A DNA stretch of 64,000 nt from Emticicia oligotrophica DSM 17448 (GCF_000263195.1 NC_018748.1:3596001-3660000); one strand, 5' to 3'. Counted from the stretch's first letter, positions 45,632 through 55,421 are shown. Notes: a model not told the origin generated them from the letters alone. Numbers and translations are program-made.

Positions 45632-45673
45632 TATGGCTTTAGCTCGAGTCTTTTTGGGTTAGCTAAAGCCATA
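45632..45673 (+). terminator. Inverted repeat after the EEP gene, possible terminator
   Basis: A 13-bp perfect stem (45632-45644 with 45661-45673) encloses a 16-base loop, about 45 bases after the stop. The T-tract is in the loop rather than after the stem, so its efficiency is doubtful. Confidence 0.45.
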
Positions 45674-45716
45674 TTAATATTTTGAGGTAATTGAAGGTTT
45701 TCGCACAGTTAGTTTT

Positions 45717-46223
45717 TCATCCTACCTTTATTTCCCAGTAAATAAATCCATCAGCTTCATTGATTGGCGTAAAACTATTGTTTCGTAGTACACGTTGAGA
45801 TGAAAGGTTATTTTTTTCTGTATTCGCTGAAACTTTCAATACGTTAGTCTGAGTTTTTGCCCAAGTAATCATCGCGGCTACTGCTTCGCTCATGTATCCT
45901 TTTCTTCTAAAGTCGAAATGTGTGCCATAACTAATTTCAATTTCTCCATCAATGCTTGGTTCGCCTTTAAAGCAAATATCACCAACCATTTTATTACTTT
46001 CCTTCAAAATGATTGTCCAAAGTGTAGAGAAGAGGTAGTTTTTTGATTCATCAGCTACGTTCGGAATTATTGCATATTCTAGTGCCTCACGAAGTTCGGG
46101 AGAGATACTTCGAGTCGATTTTTCAAGGTTTAAATCTTCTTCTAATGAAAAATCTAGAGCACTATATTTCATTAACTGTTCGTAGGTTAATGGTTGTAGT
46201 TTTAAACGTTCAGTTTCTATCAT
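45717..46223 (-). CDS. GNAT-family N-acetyltransferase
   Basis: This 168-residue protein is a RimJ/RimL-like acetyltransferase. It starts MIETERLKLQPLTYEQL and has the acetyl-CoA-binding region around GTHFDFRRKGYMSEAVAAMI, followed by SANTEKNNLSSQRVLRNNSF. It should move an acetyl group from acetyl-CoA to an amine, in the cytoplasm. It lies 12 bases after the transglutaminase gene and in the same direction, so it is probably the last gene of the transglutaminase/ATP-grasp cluster. That position could mean it modifies the amine-bearing product of the cluster. A generic, unrelated role (antibiotic or ribosomal protein acetylation) is equally possible. Confidence 0.88.
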   Translation of the reverse strand: MIETERLKLQPLTYEQLMKYSALDFSLEEDLNLEKSTRSISPELREALEYAIIPNVADESKNYLFSTLWTIILKESNKMVGDICFKGEPSIDGEIEISYGTHFDFRRKGYMSEAVAAMITWAKTQTNVLKVSANTEKNNLSSQRVLRNNSFTPINEADGFIYWEIKVG

Positions 46224-46235
46224 TTTTCTTTAATC

Positions 46236-47102
46236 TTATACCCGAATTACATCAACTTCTACACTAACGCGGTGCTCACCTGAACTAAAAATGATACCTT
46301 TTAAGGGAGCAACATCTGAATAGTCACGGCCGTATGCCGTAATAATATGTTTATCTTTGGGAATTAAATTATTCGTTGGATCAAACTCACACCAACCCAT
46401 ATCAGGGATATATACCGAAATCCAAGCGTGGGAAGCATCTGAACCTTGTAGTTTAGGTTTGCCGGGAGGGGGCAAAGTTTCGATGTATCCACTTACATAT
46501 CGAGCTGCCAGACCCACACTACGTAGGCAAGCAATGGCCAAATGTGAAAAATCTTGACAAACCCCTTTGCGTTCTTTTAAAACAGTTTTTAAAGGTGTAT
46601 TTACGCTTGTAAAACCTGATTTAAACTGAAATTCATGAAAAATTTTGGCAGAAAGTTTACTGACAGCTTCGAAAAGAGGCGTTTTTGCTTGTAAACAGGT
46701 TTCGGCAAAAGCCCTTACTTCTTCATCCCATTTTATAAATGGACTTGGAAGCTGATATTGTAAAACCAAGGTTTTAAGATGATTTTCTTTCTTAAATCTT
46801 TCAATAGCCTCTTCGCAAGTTATTAAACTAATGCGTGGTGTATTTTTTGGTAAAATCTCAATATCACTGCTTGCAATGACTTGTAATAATTGATGAGATT
46901 CATGCAAAGAAAAATAATGTTGTGTGTTGCCGAAATAATCGGTTCTTGCGTGTATTTTAGTTGGGTGAGGGTCAATTGCTAATTCAAAGTTCTGACAGCT
47001 TTGAATCGGCAAATTCAAGGGTTCTAAGCAAAGCACACTTTGATAGTTATCAACAGGATTTACATAAGTATAGACGGTTTTATGTCTTAGCTTATATTTC
47101 AT
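46236..47102 (-). CDS. Transglutaminase-like cysteine protease/amidase
   Basis: This 288-residue protein has a bacterial transglutaminase N-terminal beta domain (about residues 1-85, opening LRHKTVYTY) and a transglutaminase-like core (about 150-260). The catalytic triad is complete: Cys182 in KGVCQDFSH, His225 in DASHAW and Asp241 in FDPTNN. No signal peptide is seen, so it acts in the cytoplasm. Bacterial members of this class usually cleave rather than form amide bonds. It overlaps the ATP-grasp/alpha-E gene by 11 bases, which implies coupled translation, and this gene set is repeatedly found together in bacteria. Its natural peptide substrate is unknown. Confidence 0.93.
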   Translation of the reverse strand: MKYKLRHKTVYTYVNPVDNYQSVLCLEPLNLPIQSCQNFELAIDPHPTKIHARTDYFGNTQHYFSLHESHQLLQVIASSDIEILPKNTPRISLITCEEAIERFKKENHLKTLVLQYQLPSPFIKWDEEVRAFAETCLQAKTPLFEAVSKLSAKIFHEFQFKSGFTSVNTPLKTVLKERKGVCQDFSHLAIACLRSVGLAARYVSGYIETLPPPGKPKLQGSDASHAWISVYIPDMGWCEFDPTNNLIPKDKHIITAYGRDYSDVAPLKGIIFSSGEHRVSVEVDVIRV

Positions 47103-49653
47103 CAGAATCTCGTTTTTCTATGGTTTCTAATAGTGAATGTTGTATCACCGAATGGTTGAAGTAAAGGCTCGTTAGATTTCCTGTTACTTTTGAAATTAGG
47201 TCATAAACTTGTTCTAAAGTTTTGTCTAATTCTGGTCGATATTGGGTGTCTTTATCCACGTTGAGCATACTTTCTGCATCAAATAGTTTTACTAATGTGC
47301 TGGCTTCTAGTACATTACGTTGGGCGATGTTCAGACGATTAGGTTCAATACCTTTAGGCAATTTTTCTAAATAACTTGATAACGAATCAAGTAAGTAAGA
47401 AAGTGTAAAAGGTAAATTAGTTTCCAATAAAACCATATTAAGCACTGCAACTAAACTCCAATGCGACTTATAAATATGTCGATATTGTGCCAATAAATGA
47501 TGATTTTCGAGTACAGCCTCCATGATGACAGTTTCTACCTCATCATTATTTTTAAAACTAAATGCTGAGCGAAGTACCGAAATAAGTGAAAGTATTCTTT
47601 CGATTGTTTTACCTGCTTCAAGTAAATAAAAACCATTATCTCGTGGTAAGGTCTCGAAAATATTGCCATGAAAAGCAAATAATCGTGTATAAAGACGGTC
47701 GAGACCATGGCTTAATTGTATAATACTGTGAGAATCTCGGAATGATTGTAGATTATCTTCAATTAAATTTAAAATTCGACGAGTATCGGCATTCCATTTT
47801 TCACTTACTTGATTGGCCGTACGTAAAAGAGAAACTATATTGTAAGCAACTGAACCCGCTTTTCGGGTATCGGCAATAAGGCTAAACAATTCTGGCTCAG
47901 GGTTTTCTAAAAGAGAATCATCTTCTTCATTGGCAAAGCCTGGGTAAGTAATAGTTAGGTGAGTAAGCGATTTCAGTAAAACTACTAAGTATTCTTGACG
48001 CTTCTGACCTTTATCATTTACGTTTTCGTTGAGGCGGTCGAGTACGATTTTTAAGAAACTTGTCAATGACATGGTTCGCTCAAACATTCTCCCAACCCAA
48101 AATAAATTTTCGGCATTTCTGCTCGTAAGTGATTGATTATGAAGGTTTGTAGTGTTTTTTCGCACAACCACTCTTTCATAATATTCACTCGGAGCATCTG
48201 TAACTATCCAAGTATCTTTTGATAACCCACCTAATTGATTAGAAATGACAAATTTATCTTTTATTGGAGAGCTACGAGTAAGCCCGCCTTGCATGACTTT
48301 ATAGTCAGTTCCATCCGAAACCAAAAATGCTCTGATAGCTGCAAAACGGGGCACAATTTTTCCATCAATAAATGAAGGAGTTGTTGAAAGGCTTACTTCT
48401 TCTTGAGCCACAAAATCCTTAGGATTTTGTAGAATCATTAAGCGTAGTTCTTCAAGTTCTGATTTACTAAGTAAACGGCCATAACGCGATTTAAACCCTT
48501 GTTTTCTATTGGCTTTTTTAATGATGAGTCTATGGAGGTTGTTAAGGACAAATTCAAGTTCTTTGGCTTGTCCACACCACCACGTTGCCACGGAGTTCAT
48601 GATTAGTGGTTCATCGAGCAAAAACTTACAAATGTTCTGCATGAAGGCCATTAAACCATAGTTTTCTACGACACTCGCCCCCGGTGGATTAACCACTGAA
48701 ACATTCCCTAAACGCATCACGTGTAATAAGCCTGGAATTCCCAAAAGAGAATCTTGTTTGAGCTCAAGGGGGTCGCACCATTCATCATCTACACGACGAA
48801 TAATTACATCGACTCTCTCTAAACCATCAATAGATTTTAGCCAAACAAAGCCATCTCGTACTAATAAATCACTGCCTTGTACAAGTGTGTAACCTAAATA
48901 AGATGATAGATAAACATGTTCGAAATAAGTTTCATTACCTGGGCCCGGGGTTAAAAAGACCACATTAGGGTTTTCGTTGGAAAGGTTTCCTAAGGTAGAA
49001 ACGGTTTGTTGTAGATGATTAAAATAGGGAGAAAGCCGATTTCGATAGATATTTTTATTAAGTTCTGGAAAGACCTTTGCCATGACCGTACGGTTTTCAA
49101 GGGCATACCCCGAACCCGAAGGTGATTGCGTTCGATTATCCAATAACCACATCTTACCATCTGGCCCACGTGCCATATCACAGGCATAGATGAGTAGTTG
49201 ATTGGGTAGTTTTTGCTTAATATCGAAACATGGCAGGAGGAAACCAGAATTATCAAAGACAAGTTCTGGAGGAATGATAGACTCTTTTATGAGTCTTTGA
49301 GGCCCATAAATATCTTTCAATATCAAATCAAGTAGCTGAGCTCTTTGTTTGATTCCTTTTTCAATTTGCTGCCATTCTTTCTCATGAATTAAGAACGGAA
49401 TAGGGTCGAGTTTCCATGCACGTGTGCTTCCGTTATCAGCATTATACACATTGTAGGTCACACCGTTTTCTTTGAGCTTGCTTATGATTTCTTCATTACG
49501 CTGCTCTAACCCTTCAATACCTATCGACTCAAGTGTATCGAAAAGGGTTTTCCAATGGGGTTTTACTTGACCGTTATGGTCAATAACCTCATCGTAAGAG
49601 TTTAGCGAACTTTTATATGTATTGAGCAGGCTCAAAGATAAATTTTCTGTCAT
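47092..49653 (-). CDS. Circularly permuted ATP-grasp ligase fused to an alpha-E domain
   Basis: This protein of 853 residues combines a circularly permuted type-2 ATP-grasp domain (about residues 40-470) with a helical alpha-E domain (about 490-840). Useful marks are NADNGSTRAWKLDPIP, LIYACDMARGPDGKMWLLDNRTQSPSG, VFLTPGPGNETYFEH and NPPGASVVEN in the first part; the alpha-E part opens LTSRNAENLFWVGRMFERT. The ATG at 49653 (MTENLSLSLL) is preferred to a TTG 54 bases upstream. The family is predicted to form amide bonds using ATP, adding amino acids to a peptide. The two domains are often separate proteins; here they are fused. It is encoded between two transglutaminase-fold genes. Confidence 0.93.
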   Translation of the reverse strand: MTENLSLSLLNTYKSSLNSYDEVIDHNGQVKPHWKTLFDTLESIGIEGLEQRNEEIISKLKENGVTYNVYNADNGSTRAWKLDPIPFLIHEKEWQQIEKGIKQRAQLLDLILKDIYGPQRLIKESIIPPELVFDNSGFLLPCFDIKQKLPNQLLIYACDMARGPDGKMWLLDNRTQSPSGSGYALENRTVMAKVFPELNKNIYRNRLSPYFNHLQQTVSTLGNLSNENPNVVFLTPGPGNETYFEHVYLSSYLGYTLVQGSDLLVRDGFVWLKSIDGLERVDVIIRRVDDEWCDPLELKQDSLLGIPGLLHVMRLGNVSVVNPPGASVVENYGLMAFMQNICKFLLDEPLIMNSVATWWCGQAKELEFVLNNLHRLIIKKANRKQGFKSRYGRLLSKSELEELRLMILQNPKDFVAQEEVSLSTTPSFIDGKIVPRFAAIRAFLVSDGTDYKVMQGGLTRSSPIKDKFVISNQLGGLSKDTWIVTDAPSEYYERVVVRKNTTNLHNQSLTSRNAENLFWVGRMFERTMSLTSFLKIVLDRLNENVNDKGQKRQEYLVVLLKSLTHLTITYPGFANEEDDSLLENPEPELFSLIADTRKAGSVAYNIVSLLRTANQVSEKWNADTRRILNLIEDNLQSFRDSHSIIQLSHGLDRLYTRLFAFHGNIFETLPRDNGFYLLEAGKTIERILSLISVLRSAFSFKNNDEVETVIMEAVLENHHLLAQYRHIYKSHWSLVAVLNMVLLETNLPFTLSYLLDSLSSYLEKLPKGIEPNRLNIAQRNVLEASTLVKLFDAESMLNVDKDTQYRPELDKTLEQVYDLISKVTGNLTSLYFNHSVIQHSLLETIEKRDSDEI

Positions 49654-49785
49654 TGATGAATTTTTGTTCAAACACAAAATTAGTGCTTTTTGAGCAGAAA
49701 AAACCAATGTCTGGTTTATTTGTGGTTCATGAAGCCATAGAAAAAATTAAGTATTATTACTTATGATTCCTATGGCTTCCGAAAG

Positions 49786-52700
49786 CTACTTTCTCGACTT
49801 CCAAAAATGTCTTAAATCTAAAGTATTTGGATACTCTGGGTTGATTAGCTCAATCGGAGTATCGGCCTTTAAGTTAGTTTTTGTTTGTGCGACAAATCTT
49901 GAAACCGTAGGTGTATTTATCACTGGAGCGGTTTGTTCAATGGTGCTCGATGGTGTATGTCCAAAATCCCAGAATCTACTTATTCTGCGAGACTCTGCCT
50001 CGTAGCTGTTAATTGGATATGTATCAAAACTTCTTCCACCAGGGTGCGAAACAAAGTAAGTACAACCTCCAATAATACGATTATTCCAAGTATCAACAAT
50101 ATCAAATACGAGAGGAGCATCTACTCCAACATTTGGATGAAGTGCTGAAGGAGGATTCCAAGCCTTAAACCTAATTCCTGCTACGTATTCGCCTTTGGTT
50201 CCTGTGGCTCTGAGTGGTACTCGACAACCTTTACACAACAGAATATGTCGTTCAGGAATAATACCTGTTAGTTTTACTTGTAATCTTTCAACCGAAGAAT
50301 CTACAAAGCGTGCAGTTCCTGCATTAGTTAGTTCTTCGCCAAGAACGTGCCAAGGTTCAATGGCTAAGCGTAAGTCGAGATTAATATTATCAACTGTAAT
50401 GCCTCCGTGATGTGGGAAACGGAACTCGAAAAATGGGTCAAACCAAGAAATATCAAAATTGTAGCCAGCATCTTTGAGGTCATTTACTACATCAACCATA
50501 TCTAAATAAGCAAAATGAGGTAATAAAAAGCGGTCGTGTAGTTCGGTTCCCCATCTGATTAGTTTTTTCTTATAAGGTTGTTTCCAAAACTTAGCTACTA
50601 AAGCACGCACTAATAAAACCTGAACAAGGTTCATGTGTTTGTGCGGTGGCATATCGAAAGCACGAAGTTCAAGAATACCCAGTCGCCCAGTAGATGAATC
50701 AGGCGAGTAAAGTTTATCAATACAAAACTCAGTACGATGCGTATTACCAGTGATATCAGTCAATAAATTTCTAAAAATTCGGTCAACCATCCAAAAAGGT
50801 ACTTCTTTATCATCTGGAATTTGTTCAAAAGCAATTTCGAGTTCATAAAGTCGTTCATCACGTCCTTCATCAACTCTTGGAGCCTGACTCGTTGGGCCAA
50901 TAAAAGGCCCTGCAAAAAGGTAGCTAAGAGCAGGGTGATGCTGCCAATAAGTAATTAAACTTCTCAGTAAATCGGGTCGGCGTAGGAGTGGACTATCTTC
51001 TGGTTTAGATGCCCCCAGTGTTACGTGATTGCCTCCACCTGTACCTGTATGGCGGCCATCAACCATAAATTTCTCTGTACCTAAACGTGCATAAAATGCT
51101 TCTTCATAAAGTGCAGTTGTATTATCTACAATTTCTTGCCATGATTTTGCGGGTTGAACATTTACTTCAATTACGCCGGGGTCTGGAGTAACCAGTATTT
51201 TTTCAATCCGATAGTCAGATTTTGGCGTATATCCTTCAATTCTAACAGGCATTTGTAATTTTTCAGCCGTTGCTTCCACCGATGCCACGAGGTCTAGATA
51301 ATGCTCTAGATAATCGGTAGGAGGGAAGAAAACATAAATGATTCCATCTCGCTCTTCTACACACAAGGCTGTTGAAAAGGTATCAACTTCAAAAAGTAGA
51401 TTCTCTTTTTCTGGCTTTTCAACTTTTGTTTTTTCGTTTTCCTCAGTTACTTCTTTTATGATTTTATTTTCAGTAGCTTTATAAGGAGATGCGATTGTGC
51501 CATATCGCTTTTCTAGTGATTGATGGAAATCTTTTAATACTGGTAAATCTTCAAATAAACTTCTTTCAACTGGAAATTCTCGTTTATTTTTTGAAGTTTT
51601 GGGTAAAGAATCTAAAGGTAATCTTAGCCCGATTGGCGAATTGCCAGGAACTAAATAACAATGCTTTCGTCTAAACTCCCAAGCACAGCTTACCCATTTA
51701 TCAGTATCATGGAGCCATTTAATTGGCAAGACAAAGCCAGATGGGTTATTAAGTCCTCTTTCCAATAATTTAGCCAAAGTTTGGCGTTGGATTGAGTCTT
51801 TAAGATTAACCGAAAGTGGGTCGATATTTACAGGTAATTTGCCTTCTTCCAATGCCCAATAAATTGGGTCTTCATAAGTAGGCAGGATATTTTTTGTATC
51901 TATTCCTAAGTATTTGCTTAATTCAATGGCAAATTTTTCGGCGTCATGAAATGTAAATTTCGTTTCTCCTTCTTTCGCAATTAAATCATCATTTTTCCAA
52001 ATTGGTAAGCCATCTTTTCGCCAATAGAGGCCATATTGCCAACGAGGGAATAACTCACCCGGATACCATTTTCCTTGCCCAAAGTGGAGTAATCCACCGT
52101 GAGCAAAACGTTTTTTTAGTCGAAGTGATAAATCGTAGGCTAATTTACGTTTGAGAGGCCCATCCGCCGTAGAATTCCATTCGGCTGATTCAAAATCATC
52201 AATTGAAACAAAAGTTGGTTCGCCCCCCATTGTCAACCTGACATCGCCGTCAATGAGGTCTTTTTCAACGATATTCCCAACATCCATTATTTGTTCCCAT
52301 TGGGTTTCACTGTATGGTTTTGTTACTCTTGGATTTTCATGTAATCTAAATACTTGATTATCAAACTCAAAGCTTACTTCGCATACGTCGGTGGCTCCGC
52401 TTACAGGAGCCGCACTCGCATAGTCAGGTGTACAACTAAGAGGTATGTGTCCCTCACTGGCAAAAAGCCCAGAGGTAGGGTCAAGACCAATCCAACCAGC
52501 ACCGGGAATATATGTTTCAACCCAAGCGTGTAAGTCGGTGAAATCGTTTTCTGGCCCTGATGGACCATCTAATGATTTTATATCAGGTGTAAGTTGAACC
52601 AAATATCCAGAAACAAAGCGAGCGGCTAAACCAAAACTACGAAGAATTTGTACAAGCAACCATGCAAAATCTCGACATGAACCACTTCCAATGGTTAGGG

Positions 52701-53217
52701 TTTCTTCACAATTTTGCACACCCGCTTCCATACGGATATTATAATTGAGAGCATTATAGACCTGTTGATTGAGATAAACCAAGAAATCAACGATGCTGAT
52801 GTCTGCTTTTACTTGCATTTGCTCGATAAAAGCTTTGGTTTTTACGCCAATATCTTTAATTTCTAAATAGGGAGTTAACTCTTTCTTGAGAAGTTCGTCG
52901 TAATTAAATGGAAATTTCTCTGCATAAGTTTCTACAAAAAAATCAAAAGGATTGATTACTTGCAGACGAGCAATTACCTCTACTTCAATCTTCAGTTCGG
53001 TTGTTTTTTCAGGGAAAACTACTCGTGCTTGATAATTACCAAATGGGTCTTGCTGCCAGTTGATAAAATAATTTTCTGGATAAAGCTTAAACGAGTATCC
53101 CTCAATAGCCGTCCGAGAGTGTGGAGCGGGCCTTAGTCGAAAAATATGAGGTGATAAGCTTACACTCCTATCAAATTTGTAGGAGGTTTTGTGAGAAATG
53201 GCTACTTTAATCGACAT
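49786..53217 (-). CDS. Transglutaminase-like protein fused to DUF2126
   Basis: This protein of 1143 residues has a transglutaminase N-terminal beta domain (residues 1-90). A transglutaminase core follows (about 150-280) with an intact triad: Cys181 in GSGSCRDFAW, His230 in LHAW and Asp246 in GLDPTSG. A DUF2126 region fills the rest (about 300-1120). DUF2126 blocks include VRLTMGGEPTFVSIDD, LLHFGQGKWYPGELFPRW and HTGTGGGNHVTLG; the last resemble parts of carboxylate-amine ligases. The ATG at 53217 (MSIKVAISHKTSY) is preferred over a TTG upstream. It probably pairs peptide cleavage with ligation in one chain. It heads the cluster, 132 bases ahead of the ATP-grasp gene. There is no export signal. 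Confidence 0.93.
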   Translation of the reverse strand: MSIKVAISHKTSYKFDRSVSLSPHIFRLRPAPHSRTAIEGYSFKLYPENYFINWQQDPFGNYQARVVFPEKTTELKIEVEVIARLQVINPFDFFVETYAEKFPFNYDELLKKELTPYLEIKDIGVKTKAFIEQMQVKADISIVDFLVYLNQQVYNALNYNIRMEAGVQNCEETLTIGSGSCRDFAWLLVQILRSFGLAARFVSGYLVQLTPDIKSLDGPSGPENDFTDLHAWVETYIPGAGWIGLDPTSGLFASEGHIPLSCTPDYASAAPVSGATDVCEVSFEFDNQVFRLHENPRVTKPYSETQWEQIMDVGNIVEKDLIDGDVRLTMGGEPTFVSIDDFESAEWNSTADGPLKRKLAYDLSLRLKKRFAHGGLLHFGQGKWYPGELFPRWQYGLYWRKDGLPIWKNDDLIAKEGETKFTFHDAEKFAIELSKYLGIDTKNILPTYEDPIYWALEEGKLPVNIDPLSVNLKDSIQRQTLAKLLERGLNNPSGFVLPIKWLHDTDKWVSCAWEFRRKHCYLVPGNSPIGLRLPLDSLPKTSKNKREFPVERSLFEDLPVLKDFHQSLEKRYGTIASPYKATENKIIKEVTEENEKTKVEKPEKENLLFEVDTFSTALCVEERDGIIYVFFPPTDYLEHYLDLVASVEATAEKLQMPVRIEGYTPKSDYRIEKILVTPDPGVIEVNVQPAKSWQEIVDNTTALYEEAFYARLGTEKFMVDGRHTGTGGGNHVTLGASKPEDSPLLRRPDLLRSLITYWQHHPALSYLFAGPFIGPTSQAPRVDEGRDERLYELEIAFEQIPDDKEVPFWMVDRIFRNLLTDITGNTHRTEFCIDKLYSPDSSTGRLGILELRAFDMPPHKHMNLVQVLLVRALVAKFWKQPYKKKLIRWGTELHDRFLLPHFAYLDMVDVVNDLKDAGYNFDISWFDPFFEFRFPHHGGITVDNINLDLRLAIEPWHVLGEELTNAGTARFVDSSVERLQVKLTGIIPERHILLCKGCRVPLRATGTKGEYVAGIRFKAWNPPSALHPNVGVDAPLVFDIVDTWNNRIIGGCTYFVSHPGGRSFDTYPINSYEAESRRISRFWDFGHTPSSTIEQTAPVINTPTVSRFVAQTKTNLKADTPIELINPEYPNTLDLRHFWKSRK

Positions 53218-53360
53218 AGTAAATTTAAGGCTTTGAATCAACTTATGTCAATATAGAATAAAAAAAACAGATATTTTAATTGCTTTAGCAGAAAACGATA
53301 AAAACCCTTGAATAATAATATTTTTGGGTAGATTAGTGCAAAGAAATACGCTTTAAAAAT

Positions 53361-53392
53361 GAAAATTGGTCGAGACTTTTAATCCCGACCAA
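53361..53392 (-). terminator. Rho-independent terminator after the sugar isomerase-like gene
   Basis: A 10-bp stem with one mismatch (53366-53375 with 53383-53392) is followed on the minus strand by TTTTCATTTTT. It starts 35 bases past the stop. Confidence 0.8.
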
Positions 53393-53426
53393 ATGATTAA
53401 GAATTTAGGAATCAGTATTTCAAGTA

Positions 53427-54374
53427 TTATGCTCCAACAGCTTTTTCAACTGAAGCTTTCATTTTCTCAAAACCCATTTTTGCAGCATCAAGGGCTGGCA
53501 TTTTCCAATAATCTTCATTAAATACTTCTAAAGAAAGTACAATTGGTACATTTTTCTCATTCAGCATCTTGAAAATTGGTGTCAGTGGAGCCACACCATC
53601 ACCCGGGAAAACTCGGTAACTATCGTTTATTTTTTCTCTTGAAACATTAGCAGGATAATCGTTTACGTGAAACATCTGCATACATTGGCCATTGAGCATT
53701 TTTAATGCATTTATTTCTGAACCACCTTTGTAAAGATGATAAACATCGGAAAGGATAACTGCTTTTGGATGTCCACTTTCAGCAGCTACAAAGAGGGCTT
53801 CGCCAAAAAGGTGTAAATTGGCCGAAAAACCCCACATTTCAAGTTGAGGTAGAACGCCCATTTCATCGCCTAAATCAAGCATTTGTTTGTAGCGGGCGGC
53901 TGCATTTTGTAGATTAATTCCCGCTTTGTTGGTAGCTCCAAATGGCGGAGCTGCAATTCGTTTACAACCGATTTCAGCCAACATCCCCATTTCTCGTTTG
54001 GTTTGGTCGAGTGCTTTCGCACGTTGATTTGGGTCATCAACAATCCAACTGGCAAAGCCTATGGCGTCTTCAATGGTTATTCCTAAATCTTTTGCCTTTT
54101 GACGAACATCTTTTAAATTTCCTCCTCCCGCTACAAATGCCTCAAGGGTTCTTATCCAAATTTCTATACCTGAATAGCCAGCTTTTGCCGCCACATCGAG
54201 TTCAGCCATCAAACCGATATTTTGCTTCATGATTGTACTGGTATTCAAGCAAAAACTAAAATTATGTTTAGCTATTTTTGGAGACTTAGCCGAGGCATTT
54301 TCTAGGCCTAAAGCTAATCCTGCCCCTGTTGCTAAGGTTGATTTAATGAGATTTCTACGTGATATATTTTCCAT
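53427..54374 (-). CDS. Exported sugar isomerase/epimerase-like TIM-barrel protein
   Basis: This 315-residue protein starts MENISRRNLIKSTLATGAG, a twin-arginine export signal. The body is an AP-endonuclease-2-type TIM barrel of the sugar phosphate isomerase/epimerase and hydroxypyruvate isomerase class. Metal ligands are likely the Glu in GYSGIEIW and LEMWGF, the Asp in LSDVYHLY, the His in MFHVNDYP and the Glu in LSLEVFNEDYW. Some relatives act in the 3-keto sugar pathway by hydrating keto-glycals, which would tie it to the DUF1080 protein of the PUL, but it lies 30 kb away. It is followed on the minus strand by its own terminator. The substrate is open. Confidence 0.88.
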   Translation of the reverse strand: MENISRRNLIKSTLATGAGLALGLENASAKSPKIAKHNFSFCLNTSTIMKQNIGLMAELDVAAKAGYSGIEIWIRTLEAFVAGGGNLKDVRQKAKDLGITIEDAIGFASWIVDDPNQRAKALDQTKREMGMLAEIGCKRIAAPPFGATNKAGINLQNAAARYKQMLDLGDEMGVLPQLEMWGFSANLHLFGEALFVAAESGHPKAVILSDVYHLYKGGSEINALKMLNGQCMQMFHVNDYPANVSREKINDSYRVFPGDGVAPLTPIFKMLNEKNVPIVLSLEVFNEDYWKMPALDAAKMGFEKMKASVEKAVGA

Positions 54375-54463
54375 GAATTAATGATTTATTAGTGGTTGAT
54401 TGTTGGGATGTTACTGATTCGTTAGTTTAAAAATTAGTTTTGAGAATAACCAACTATCTAAAA

Positions 54464-55360
54464 TCAAGCTCCTTTAACCTTCATTTTAAGTGTATAAACT
54501 GATTTTGAGGCTGTGATAAAAAGCGTTTTACGGTCTTTACCTCCAAAAGTTACATTGGCTGTCCAAGGTTCTTTTACATCAATATGCTCGATTTTAGTAC
54601 CATTTTTATCAAAAACTGTTACACCCTTTCCAGTCACATAAACATTGCCTTTTTTATCTAATGTCATTCCATCAGAACCCATCGCTGCAAAAAGCTTGCG
54701 TTCGCCTAAAGTACCATCAGAATTAATTGGGAATGTGTAGGTTTTCTGACCACTTATATCTGCAACATACAGGGTTTTTCCATCGGGTGTGCCAATGATT
54801 CCGTTGGGTGCAACAAATTCACGAGCAGCAATTGTCACAGTCCTTTTATCAGGCGAAAGATAATAAACTCGTTTTTCGGGCAATTCCATTTCAGTATGCT
54901 TCCAGTAAGGGCGTTTGTAGAAAGGGTCAGTGAAGTAAATACCACCATTAGGAGCCACCCAAAGGTCGTTTGGACCATTGAATTTTTTACCTTCAAAATC
55001 ATTGACTAAAACGGTTATTTTTTGATTTTTATCAATACTTATGAGTTGATTCTCTAAATCTGCACAAGAAAGAAGATTGCCTTGATGGTCGAAATAAAGT
55101 CCGTTAGAGCGACTAGTTTTATCCATGAAAACCGAGATAGTATTATCTTCTGCTGACCACTTATAGATTTTATCGTTGGGTTGGTCGGTAAAAAATACAT
55201 TACCTTTGGCATCAGCAGCAGGACCTTCCGTAAAGGCAAATTCACCCGAAAGCTTGGTAAGCGTTGCTCCCTTAGCAATAATCTTGCTTTGGGCTTCTTG
55301 AGCAAAACCTTGAACTGCAAAAAATAGGAGCATAAAAATGCTTATTGTAGTTTTTTTCAT
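54464..55360 (-). CDS. Exported SMP-30/gluconolactonase-family lactonase
   Basis: This protein of 298 residues has a signal peptide (ISIFMLLFFAVQGFAQ) and a six-bladed SMP-30/gluconolactonase propeller. The metal ligands are visible: Glu in FTEGPAAD, Asn in FNGPND, and Asp in YVADISG. It should open sugar lactones, such as those made when a dehydrogenase oxidises an aldose. The ATG at 55360 (MKKTTISIF) is chosen over an upstream TTG. It lies 89 bases ahead of the exported sugar isomerase-like gene and behind the terminator of the molybdenum hydroxylase operon. The pair may handle oxidised sugars in the periplasm. Confidence 0.9.
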   Translation of the reverse strand: MKKTTISIFMLLFFAVQGFAQEAQSKIIAKGATLTKLSGEFAFTEGPAADAKGNVFFTDQPNDKIYKWSAEDNTISVFMDKTSRSNGLYFDHQGNLLSCADLENQLISIDKNQKITVLVNDFEGKKFNGPNDLWVAPNGGIYFTDPFYKRPYWKHTEMELPEKRVYYLSPDKRTVTIAAREFVAPNGIIGTPDGKTLYVADISGQKTYTFPINSDGTLGERKLFAAMGSDGMTLDKKGNVYVTGKGVTVFDKNGTKIEHIDVKEPWTANVTFGGKDRKTLFITASKSVYTLKMKVKGA

Positions 55361-55380
55361 TGAGGTAGAATAGGGTTTCA

Positions 55381-55421
55381 AAAAGCAAAAAGGTTATTTC
55401 GCATGGCAAAATAACCTTTTT
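55381..55421 (-). terminator. Rho-independent terminator of the molybdenum hydroxylase operon
   Basis: A perfect 13-bp stem (55387-55399 with 55409-55421, loop of 9) is flanked by T-runs on the minus strand, about 85 bases after the large-subunit stop. Confidence 0.85.
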
